Assembly: GCA_027320785.1 (NCBI GenBank)
Contig: DAHVKR010000117.1
Span: forward strand, 1 to 5,327
Length of the DNA: 5,327 nucleotides
Direction: 5' to 3'
Source: Bdellovibrionales bacterium
GTDB lineage: Bacteria > Bdellovibrionota > Bdellovibrionia > Bdellovibrionales > Bdellovibrionaceae
Shown here: piece after piece, positions 1-4,748 of the stretch
Position numbering within the stretch: the first letter of the stretch is position 1
How the letters are laid out: every line of letters begins with the position of its first letter
Position numbers and translations under genes: made by a program
Notes under the pieces: model-generated
Seen by the model: only the letters and a program-made list of their open reading frames with translations
Told to the model about the DNA's origin: nothing
Databases searched by the model: none

Positions 1-387
1 AGCTTGATTTGTTTCACCCGCCATTTGATAGAGGTGAGAGAGTTGGAAAAGAATAGCGCCATCACCTTTTAAGTTAACGGTTTTAAGGAGACCTTGATAA
101 AGCTGAATGGCTTTTTTTCGATCGGCTTCGGAACCCTTACAGCCATTGCAATGGGCTTCGACTTCTGACATGAAACGTTGACGGGCACGCTCAGAAAGAA
201 GGTCTGCTAGACGTTGTTCGCTGGGAGCTCTTGCGGGGTCGCCCGCATCGAGAGTCGAAAGAATTCTTTCTAGTCGACCAATAACCATGTTCTCTGTATC
301 AGAGTCCATTTTCTCTGCATGAGCTGTGGAAACCATCCACAGAGCGAGCGTTATATTTAAAAGAGTTAGAAGTATAATCTTTTTCAT
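1..387 (-). CDS. Exported TPR-like protein, partial (N-terminal 129 residues; continues past left edge)
   Basis: The frame is open from an ATG at 387 down to base 1, giving 129 residues with no stop, so the 3' end lies outside the window. Residues 1-24 form a classic signal peptide: a KK start, a hydrophobic stretch, and an AHA cleavage site before EK. The product should therefore be periplasmic. Residues 30-75 are charged and helical. Residues 80-83 are a CNGC (CxxC) pair. Residues 88-129 (KKAIQLYQGLL, then ILFQLSHLYQMAGE) have the spacing of a tetratricopeptide repeat. The start overlaps the stop of the upstream ExbD-like gene in an ATGA, and no Shine-Dalgarno sequence precedes it, so translation is probably coupled. 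TPR proteins commonly accompany Agl/Glt-type and TolQR-type motors as periplasmic scaffolds; this role is inferred from context. The TPR call rests on one visible repeat, so the fold is likely but not certain. Confidence 0.82.
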   Translation of the reverse strand, partial: MKKIILLTLLNITLALWMVSTAHAEKMDSDTENMVIGRLERILSTLDAGDPARAPSEQRLADLLSERARQRFMSEVEAHCNGCKGSEADRKKAIQLYQGLLKTVNLKGDGAILFQLSHLYQMAGETNQA

Positions 388-872
388 CTTGGAGGTAACA
401 CCGCAAATTTAAGTTTTTCGATCCCCGCTAGGGCTCCGGCCTTAATAACAGGATCGAGTTGTGCATATTGAATTCTTTGATCCGCTTGAATCATCAATTC
501 AATAGGTTGTTTGTTTTGAGACTGATTTTTTAATTGACTCAGTTTGCTTGCCAAATTTCGAGCATCGACAAGCTCATCATTCAAGTAATACTTGTTCTTT
601 TCAAATTTAAGAATAGCGGATTGAGACTCTACGGTGGCACTGTTCGTAGCGATGGGAAGATTGACTTTCGCAAGAGGAGTTTCTAGGCCTCCGGATTGAG
701 TTCCAATCAAGAGATAAATAACGATAATGGAGAAAGCATCAATCAAAGAGGTGAGAGGTAGGACTTGAGCCAGCTCTTTAACTCCCACTTTCTTAACACT
801 CTTTTGATTAAGCTTTTGAGCTTCCAAAAGAGGTGATCGACGTTGGTTTTGGTTAAGAAATGATGTTTTCAT
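384..872 (-). CDS. ExbD/TolR-family motor subunit, second copy
   Basis: This 162-residue protein has the ExbD/TolR layout. A cytoplasmic N-terminus (1-38) is basic and longer than usual. A single membrane helix (about 40-58) carries Asp45 in SLIDAFSIIV, matching the essential aspartate of the family's PLIDV motif. A periplasmic domain follows. Family hallmarks are VNLPIA at 70-75 and the C-terminal strand-helix unit from IELMIQADQRIQY to LKFAVLP, equivalent to the 'I.AD....Y' segment of ExbD. In the family, the aspartate takes up protons inside a TolQ/ExbB pentamer, and the periplasmic domain passes force to partners. The gene starts 3 bp after the stop of the preceding ExbD-like gene, with only a weak GGGA upstream, and it shares ATGA with the downstream TPR-like gene. 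It is clearly divergent from its neighbour paralogue, which fits a heterodimeric plug such as myxobacterial AglQ/AglS. I do not assign either name. Confidence 0.9.
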   Translation of the reverse strand: MKTSFLNQNQRRSPLLEAQKLNQKSVKKVGVKELAQVLPLTSLIDAFSIIVIYLLIGTQSGGLETPLAKVNLPIATNSATVESQSAILKFEKNKYYLNDELVDARNLASKLSQLKNQSQNKQPIELMIQADQRIQYAQLDPVIKAGALAGIEKLKFAVLPPR

Positions 873-875
873 ATT

Positions 876-1328
876 TTACGTCCCGAGGGGTGATAAGCCA
901 ACACCCTCAAATTTCAATTGTTTCAGCTGATCCATAATCTTGATCACATCTTGATAAGATGTCCCAGCACTTGGCTGGATAATGCCTGTTTTTAAATCGG
1001 GCCACTGCGTTTTAAACTGGTTGAGTTGTGCTACCAATTGGTCCCAGTTAATCTGTGAATTCTTTTTTAGAATTTGAGTTTCGACTGACTTCTTCTGATG
1101 AGGAAGATCGCGTAAGGAAAGTTGAACATTTCCATTTTCTTGAATGCTGACCCAAACAGAAGGCGGGTTGCTGCTGGCTGTCGCGGTATTGTCACCAATG
1201 GCTTGTTTGGTATCTAAAGTTCCCATTTGAACCCAAACAGCCGTTAGAAGTAGGAAGCAGATCAAGACAGACAGAATATCAAGAATGGGCAGAATGTTCA
1301 GTTCGAAGTTTAATTCTTTCTTTGCCAT
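876..1328 (-). CDS. ExbD/TolR-family motor subunit, first copy
   Basis: This 150-residue protein has a short cytoplasmic start (1-10) and one membrane helix at about 11-34. Asp17 lies in NILPILDILSVLI, aligning with the proton-carrying aspartate of the ExbD/TolR PLIDV motif. A linker rich in Ser, Asn and Thr (38-56) leads to a periplasmic domain. That domain has a strand VWVSIQENGNVQLS at 58-71 and a C-terminal half with TGIIQPSAGTSYQDVIKIMDQLK, equivalent to the 'v.i.aD....y..v..vld.l' region of the family. The usual 'AD' is replaced by PSAG, a departure from consensus. A strong AAAGGAG lies 5 nt upstream of the ATG. It sits 33 bp after the TolQ-like gene and 3 bp before the second ExbD-like gene. 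With those two genes it should form an inner-membrane proton-driven motor, as AglQ or AglS does with AglR in Myxococcus. That functional parallel is inference. Confidence 0.9.
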   Translation of the reverse strand: MAKKELNFELNILPILDILSVLICFLLLTAVWVQMGTLDTKQAIGDNTATASSNPPSVWVSIQENGNVQLSLRDLPHQKKSVETQILKKNSQINWDQLVAQLNQFKTQWPDLKTGIIQPSAGTSYQDVIKIMDQLKQLKFEGVGLSPLGT

Positions 1329-1333
1329 AACAG

Positions 1334-1340
1334 CTCCTTT
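1334..1340 (-). promoter_or_regulatory. Ribosome binding site of the first ExbD-like gene
   Basis: Read on the minus strand this is AAAGGAG, 5 nt upstream of the ATG at 1328. It is a strong site. It contrasts with the two genes downstream, which have a weak site or none and appear to rely on translational coupling. Confidence 0.8.
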
Positions 1341-1361
1341 CTGATCTTCTCAAAATACTTA

Positions 1362-2036
1362 TTAAGAACGTTGCTTTTTTACAGGCACGGGCTCGTAGTG
1401 ATAACCCAATTGAATGAACAGATTTAAAGCTGCTTTATTGAGGTCATCTGATAAACGAGTCGCTCTGTTTTGAAGTATGGCGTACATAATCAAAGCAGGA
1501 ACAGCGACGATCAGGCCGTAGGCTGTCGTATTCATTGCGAGTGAAATACCTTGAGATAATATAGTCGCTTTTTCCACAGGGTTGGCTGTTCCTATACCGG
1601 CAAAGGCGTGGATCAGACCTGTAATGGTTCCCAAAAGTCCTAAAAGTGTGGCGACGTTGGCAAACATGGCGAGGAAACCGATTCGTTTTTCAACGCGTGA
1701 GGCTTCTTCCATTAAGACTTCGTCCATCTTAAGTTGGATTTCTTCTTTGCCACCCATGTCCATTGTGGCTTGAATACCGGCTGCGGCAACGGTACCGAGG
1801 GGTTCAGACTTACTCAGTTGGATGGATTTTTTCAAAGCCTTATCGAGTTGGCCGGCTTTGATATCATCTGCCAAACTTTTAGCCAATTTTTTTTGATTGG
1901 CTTTACGATTTAAGAAAAGAGCAACAACTCTTTCAGCAATAATCGCAATAGAAACGATTTGAGCGCACAAAATCGCCCACATCCAAATAGAATCTCCTGA
2001 AGAGAACCCGTGACTTAATGAAAGTAAAAAGTGCAT
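1362..2036 (-). CDS. TolQ/ExbB/MotA-family proton channel subunit
   Basis: This inner-membrane subunit of a proton-driven motor has three membrane helices in the family pattern. TM1 lies at about 17-40 and is followed by a large cytoplasmic segment (45-115). TM2 lies at about 120-146 with ANVATLLGLLGTITGLIHAF, the hallmark of the family. TM3 lies at about 163-189 with MNTTAYGLIVAVPALIMY. The threonines in TM2 and TM3 correspond to those lining the proton path in TolQ/ExbB. I place the start at 2036 (224 residues). A perfect AGGAGG lies 4 nt before that ATG, while an in-frame ATG at 2060 has no ribosome site and would add eight polar residues containing that Shine-Dalgarno sequence. The length matches TolQ (about 230). 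It is the first gene of an operon with two ExbD/TolR-like genes and a TPR-like gene. This set resembles AglR-AglQ-AglS gliding motors more than a Tol-Pal operon, since no tolA, tolB or pal is visible. Confidence 0.93.
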   Translation of the reverse strand: MHFLLSLSHGFSSGDSIWMWAILCAQIVSIAIIAERVVALFLNRKANQKKLAKSLADDIKAGQLDKALKKSIQLSKSEPLGTVAAAGIQATMDMGGKEEIQLKMDEVLMEEASRVEKRIGFLAMFANVATLLGLLGTITGLIHAFAGIGTANPVEKATILSQGISLAMNTTAYGLIVAVPALIMYAILQNRATRLSDDLNKAALNLFIQLGYHYEPVPVKKQRS

Positions 2037-2040
2037 ATAG

Positions 2041-2046
2041 CCTCCT
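2041..2046 (-). promoter_or_regulatory. Consensus Shine-Dalgarno that fixes the start of the TolQ-like gene
   Basis: Minus strand AGGAGG, 4 nt before the ATG at 2036. It lies inside the longer reading frame that would begin at 2060, so it is the main reason to choose the shorter 224-residue protein. Confidence 0.8.
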
Positions 2047-2115
2047 GTTTCACTCTCCATTAGTCAGCAAGTGGAGTGCCTCTCTCAAAGTGGACAAAGT
2101 GCATTACAGAAGAAC

Positions 2116-2130
2116 AATGATGAGTAATTT
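2116..2130. repeat. Direct repeat copy 1 (15 nt)
   Basis: AATGATGAGTAATTT on the plus strand. It recurs at 2244-2259 in the same orientation with one inserted A. The pair flanks the possible promoter region upstream of the TolQ-like gene. Confidence 0.5.
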
Positions 2131-2164
2131 ACAGAGGAGAGCCGCAAAATGTTAGCGCGTGTTT

Positions 2165-2192
2165 TAAATATAAAATAAGTATGTACTGTAAA
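2165..2192 (-). promoter_or_regulatory. Possible promoter region of the motor operon
   Basis: On the minus strand TTTACA (2187-2192; 5 of 6 match to TTGACA) is followed by an AT-rich stretch. This stretch contains TATATT (2167-2172, spacer 14) and TATTTA (2165-2170, spacer 16). Neither has both a good -10 and a 17-bp spacer, so the exact boxes are uncertain. It is the best-looking site in the spacer upstream of the TolQ-like gene and would give a leader of about 120 nt. Confidence 0.25.
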
Positions 2193-2243
2193 GCGAGCTC
2201 TCAAGCTCACGTTAGAGTATTTAAAAAGGCGCTATAATTTAAA

Positions 2244-2259
2244 AATGATGAGATAATTT
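2244..2259. repeat. Direct repeat copy 2 (16 nt)
   Basis: AATGATGAGATAATTT on the plus strand, identical to the copy at 2116-2130 except for one extra A. It lies immediately next to the hairpin after the TolC-like gene. It may be a regulator site or a chance AT-rich match. Confidence 0.5.
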
Positions 2260-2283
2260 GAGGATAGCTCTAAACTATCCTCA
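2259..2283 (-). terminator. Hairpin after the TolC-like gene, possible terminator
   Basis: A perfect 9-bp inverted repeat, TGAGGATAG (2259-2267) and CTATCCTCA (2275-2283), with a 7-nt loop. It begins 3 nt past the TAG stop of the TolC-like gene. On the minus strand it is followed by AATTATC rather than an immediate U-run, and the next T-tract is about ten bases further on. It is therefore an imperfect intrinsic terminator or a 3'-end stabilising hairpin. Confidence 0.45.
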
Positions 2284-2286
2284 GCA

Positions 2287-3618
2287 CTAGTGAACTATTT
2301 CCATCTCTGTAAAGAGAATGCCTGTCACTTGTTGTATAGAGTAAAGCTGAGAAATAATGTTGACTTGAACGCCTCTTAGCGAAGTGAACTGATCTTGTAA
2401 ATTGTTAATCATAACGAGCAAGTCAGAAACATTAATCACATTTGTTTGACCAGCATTAATCTTTTGAATGACTTCATCCACTTTTCCTAGTTGAGTGTTT
2501 AATTGATTTGCGGCTGTCAGGTAGTATCTTTTATTATTCTCGAGAGACTTATATGTTTTATAGATTTCGAATTTGGCATCATCGATAGCAGCTCTTTTCT
2601 CAGCTTCCTTTGATTCTAAGTCTTTTGCGGCGGAGTCAACAGAGTAAATACCTGATAATCCGATGGGAATGCTAACTTGAATACCAATCGTTCGACTTGT
2701 GCCATTGTAACTACTGGTAGGATTTAAATTATCTACAGAATTAAGGCGATCTAGGCTTGCATAAACAGAAACTTGAGGACCCAGACTCGCTTTAACAGAT
2801 TTTAAATTATACTCTGCCATCTGAACGTTCAAGTTCCGTCGAGTGACCTCAGGTCCAGATAGAAGAGCAATTTTAATTGCATCTTCAGCTCGGGTTGGAA
2901 TGATAAGGGAGGCGATAGTTTGATCTAAGGTATCGAGGTTATCAGAAGGTTGACGTGTCACAAGATGGTTAAAGGAGTCCCTTAAAAGAGAAAGACCATC
3001 TACGATTTCTTGATTGGATTGTTTAATAGATGTAATTTTAGTTTCTAAGTTGTCAGTGTCATCTACTTTTTTAAACTCATTTAAAAATTTAAGAAGAACA
3101 TCATTTGTTTGATGTGTGCTAATCAAACGAGTCATTTCGACATAATATTCCATGACAGAGTTGGCGAGACCGCCGCGCGTGTTGGGAATAAGAGAATCTG
3201 TTGTATTGTAAGCTGCTTTTGTGGCTTCATAACTGGCCTTGGCGCCGCGATAAGAGTTTAAAGCAGAACCTCCATCATAAAGTGTCATAGAAGCACTGAC
3301 ACCACAGTCTGTTGAGTTAGCTCGAGAGTCATAAGGTGTACCTGTGTAGGTGAAGTGTGAAGTCGTAACGGATTTATTGCAATAAAGAGAACCATTTGGA
3401 TACATGCGAGCCTTCATGGCGAGAGTGGAAAGGCGAAGACTTTCTAAAAAATCATCAGTCGAAACAGTTTTTGAATTGTATTTAATTGCAACAGCAATGG
3501 ATTCTCGTAAGCTGCGAGGTGCATCTGTGGCCATATTAAAATGAGCATTTCCAGCTGCCCATGAAAGTGATGAGAAAGTCAGAGCTAAGGTGGGTATCAA
3601 CAAACGTGTGTATCGCAT
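2287..3618 (-). CDS. TolC-family outer-membrane efflux/secretion protein
   Basis: This 443-residue exported protein should form a trimeric tunnel through the outer membrane for an efflux or type I secretion pump. Residues 1-21 form a signal peptide with a SWA cleavage site. Two tandem OEP-type halves follow. The first holds AMKARMYPNGSL (67-78) and VSASMTLYDGGSAL (107-120), leading into a long helix from about 123. The second holds VKASLGPQVSVYASL (275-289) and IGIQVSIPIGLSG (311-323), then helical segments (330-388, 397-435) rich in Gln, Asn and Ser. LYDGG matches the family's LFDGG turn. Two cysteines (80 and 105) could form a disulphide. I chose the ATG at 3618. A TTG at 3630 is the only other upstream in-frame start, and neither has a Shine-Dalgarno sequence. 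No adaptor or pump gene is adjacent, so it is an orphan whose substrate cannot be told. Confidence 0.88.
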   Translation of the reverse strand: MRYTRLLIPTLALTFSSLSWAAGNAHFNMATDAPRSLRESIAVAIKYNSKTVSTDDFLESLRLSTLAMKARMYPNGSLYCNKSVTTSHFTYTGTPYDSRANSTDCGVSASMTLYDGGSALNSYRGAKASYEATKAAYNTTDSLIPNTRGGLANSVMEYYVEMTRLISTHQTNDVLLKFLNEFKKVDDTDNLETKITSIKQSNQEIVDGLSLLRDSFNHLVTRQPSDNLDTLDQTIASLIIPTRAEDAIKIALLSGPEVTRRNLNVQMAEYNLKSVKASLGPQVSVYASLDRLNSVDNLNPTSSYNGTSRTIGIQVSIPIGLSGIYSVDSAAKDLESKEAEKRAAIDDAKFEIYKTYKSLENNKRYYLTAANQLNTQLGKVDEVIQKINAGQTNVINVSDLLVMINNLQDQFTSLRGVQVNIISQLYSIQQVTGILFTEMEIVH

Positions 3619-3629
3619 AATATGACTCA

Positions 3630-3667
3630 AAAAAGGTCTTTTTCAATAAATAGAAAAGGGCCTTTTT
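3630..3667 (+). terminator. Strong 15-bp hairpin with T/A tracts, terminator- or attenuator-like
   Basis: The arms AAAAAGGTCTTTTTC (3630-3644) and GAAAAGGGCCTTTTT (3653-3667) pair over 15 bp around an AATAAATA loop. As plus-strand RNA the two non-Watson-Crick positions are G-U pairs; as minus-strand RNA they are C-A mismatches, so the plus-strand fold is more stable. Each end carries T or A tracts, so it looks like a bidirectional intrinsic terminator. No plus-strand gene ends here. On the minus strand it sits in the leader of the TolC-like gene, about 11 nt before the ATG, where it could attenuate transcription or block ribosome entry. Confidence 0.6.
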
Positions 3668-3669
3668 CG

Positions 3670-3696
3670 CCTTTCGCGAGTGTTACTTGCGAGAGG
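3670..3696 (+). repeat. 12-bp inverted repeat (stem-loop)
   Basis: CCTTTCGCGAGT (3670-3681) pairs with ACTTGCGAGAGG (3685-3696) around a GTT loop. Ten pairs are Watson-Crick and two are G-U in plus-strand RNA. It abuts the terminator-like hairpin at 3630-3667, with only two bases between them. Confidence 0.6.
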
Positions 3697-3705
3697 GGTG
3701 CCAGG

Positions 3706-3715
3706 CCATATATGG
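3706..3715. promoter_or_regulatory. Perfect 10-bp palindrome CCATATATGG, possible operator or shared -10
   Basis: A perfect palindrome in the middle of the divergent spacer. Read in either direction it contains TATATG, a plausible -10 element. On the plus strand a TTGCGA lies 16 bp upstream (3687-3692); on the minus strand a TTTGCT lies 17 bp upstream (3730-3735). It could thus serve overlapping divergent promoters for the TolC-like and MscS-like genes, or bind a dimeric regulator. Neither promoter is close to consensus. Confidence 0.3.
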
Positions 3716-3739
3716 ATTATTTGCATTAGAGCAAATGAT
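3716..3739 (+). repeat. 9-bp inverted repeat (stem-loop)
   Basis: ATTATTTGC (3716-3724) pairs with GCAAATGAT (3731-3739) around an ATTAGA loop. Eight pairs are Watson-Crick and one is G-U in plus-strand RNA. It starts at the base after the CCATATATGG palindrome and ends directly before the next inverted repeat. Confidence 0.5.
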
Positions 3740-3760
3740 ACTGTCTAAAAACGAGACAGT
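3740..3760 (+). repeat. 7-bp perfect inverted repeat (stem-loop)
   Basis: ACTGTCT (3740-3746) and AGACAGT (3754-3760) pair perfectly around AAAAACG. The repeat may serve as an operator for a dimeric regulator of the MscS-like operon or as another stem of a structured leader. No T-run follows, so it is not an intrinsic terminator. Confidence 0.5.
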
Positions 3761-3832
3761 GTGACGTGGAAAAGAGACTAAAAGGGTGGAAATACGTTGT
3801 CTGAACCCCAGCTCTTGAATAGAAAAGATATA

Positions 3833-3837
3833 GGGAG
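3833..3837 (+). promoter_or_regulatory. Ribosome binding site of the MscS-like gene
   Basis: GGGAG, 5 nt before the ATG at 3843. This is good spacing and supports that start. Confidence 0.7.
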
Positions 3838-3842
3838 TTTAT

Positions 3843-4739
3843 ATGGAATCGCTCTTTAAGCCACTCAGTGCAGTTGAACCCAGTTCTTTATGGAGTAAAG
3901 GCCTGCTTTTATTGATCTTTTTAGTGGTCACCGTGATCATTTATCGTCTTACCAACTCTTGGATCAATAAGAACTTCCAAACCAATAAGGCTCAGTATCA
4001 GGCTAAAAAAAGACTGCGTTTGGCGAGCACACTTTTCTTTTTATTGATGGCGGCATCTCTATTGTCATCAGAGCTTCGAACTTTATCTGTATTTGTGGGA
4101 TTTGCCAGTGCGGGAATTGCCTTCGCGCTTCAAGAGGTGATCGTCAGCATAGCCGGTTGGGTAGCTGTTTTGACAGGAAAGTTCTACGCTCCAGGTGATC
4201 GTATTCAACTGGGTGGAATTTATGGAGATGTCCTAGACGTTGGAGTTCTCCGAACAACTTTAATGGAGTGTGGACAATGGGTTCAGGGTGATCAGTATAA
4301 TGGTCGTATCGTACGAGTTGCCAACAGCTTTATTTTTAAAGAACCTGTTTTCAATTACTCTTCCGAGTTTCCATTTTTGTGGGATGAAATTGCCATTCCA
4401 GTGAAAACGAATAGTGATCAGGTTTTAGCAAGACGAATTATTCAAGAAATGTCTCAAGCAGTTGTGGGTGAGTATGTTTCCATTGCGCAAAAAAACTGGA
4501 AGGCTTTACCAGTGAAATATCGAATCGAGGCAGCCACGTTAGAGCCTCAAATTTATATGTCATTTGACGCAAATTGGGTGACTTATAATTTACGATATGT
4601 GGTGGATTATCGAAAACGTCGAAGTACAAAAGATCATTTATTCTCGATTATTCTCTCTCGGTTTAATGAAAATGCTCAAGCTGTTCAGGTGGGAATTTCT
4701 TCTCAGGAAGTAATTCATACAAACCCGAGTCCCGTGTAG
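3843..4739 (+). CDS. MscS-family small-conductance mechanosensitive channel
   Basis: This 298-residue inner-membrane channel, close in size to E. coli MscS (286), should open under membrane tension to release solutes on hypo-osmotic shock. Hydrophobic helices lie at about 18-36 and 60-76. The pore helix TM3 follows at about 83-113 with the small-residue pattern GFASAGIAFALQEVIVSIAG, typical of the pore lining. The MscS beta domain comes next: APGDRIQLGGIYGDVLDVGV (116-135), then RTTLME and NGRIVRVANSFIFKEPVFNYS (153-173), matching the family's 'pN..i....i.NyS' segment. The C-terminal mixed domain is at about 180-285. ALQEVI followed by a GDRI..GG..GDV.D segment suggests the MscS-like subgroup rather than the E. 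coli MscS type; this is from memory of the families. GGGAG precedes the start. A membrane-anchored gene follows after 9 bp and is probably co-transcribed. Confidence 0.93.
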   Translation: MESLFKPLSAVEPSSLWSKGLLLLIFLVVTVIIYRLTNSWINKNFQTNKAQYQAKKRLRLASTLFFLLMAASLLSSELRTLSVFVGFASAGIAFALQEVIVSIAGWVAVLTGKFYAPGDRIQLGGIYGDVLDVGVLRTTLMECGQWVQGDQYNGRIVRVANSFIFKEPVFNYSSEFPFLWDEIAIPVKTNSDQVLARRIIQEMSQAVVGEYVSIAQKNWKALPVKYRIEAATLEPQIYMSFDANWVTYNLRYVVDYRKRRSTKDHLFSIILSRFNENAQAVQVGISSQEVIHTNPSPV

Positions 4740-4748
4740 GCTTTTTCT

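Noticed and set aside
1582..1773. Plus-strand open frame of 63 codons
   Set aside because: It lies wholly antisense to the well-conserved TolQ-like gene, has no ribosome site, and its residues look like an out-of-frame shadow.
2193..2210. Short inverted repeat GAGCT / AGCTC with a 4-nt loop
   Set aside because: Only a 5-bp perfect stem with one further pair beyond a mismatch and no T-run directly after it; too weak to call a terminator or operator.
2233..2238. Perfect TATAAT on the plus strand
   Set aside because: No acceptable -35 lies 16-18 bp upstream, and it would only make RNA antisense to the TolC-like gene; likely chance in AT-rich spacer.
3630..3760. Repeated stem-loops considered as a CRISPR array
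   Set aside because: The stems differ in sequence and there are no identical repeats or regular spacers.
3797..3825. TTGTCT and TAGAAA with a 17-bp spacer before the MscS-like gene
   Set aside because: Both boxes match only 4 of 6, and the start site would fall next to the Shine-Dalgarno, leaving a leader of about ten bases.
4438..4629. Minus-strand open frame of 63 codons
   Set aside because: Antisense to the MscS-like C-terminal domain with no family signal; treated as a shadow.
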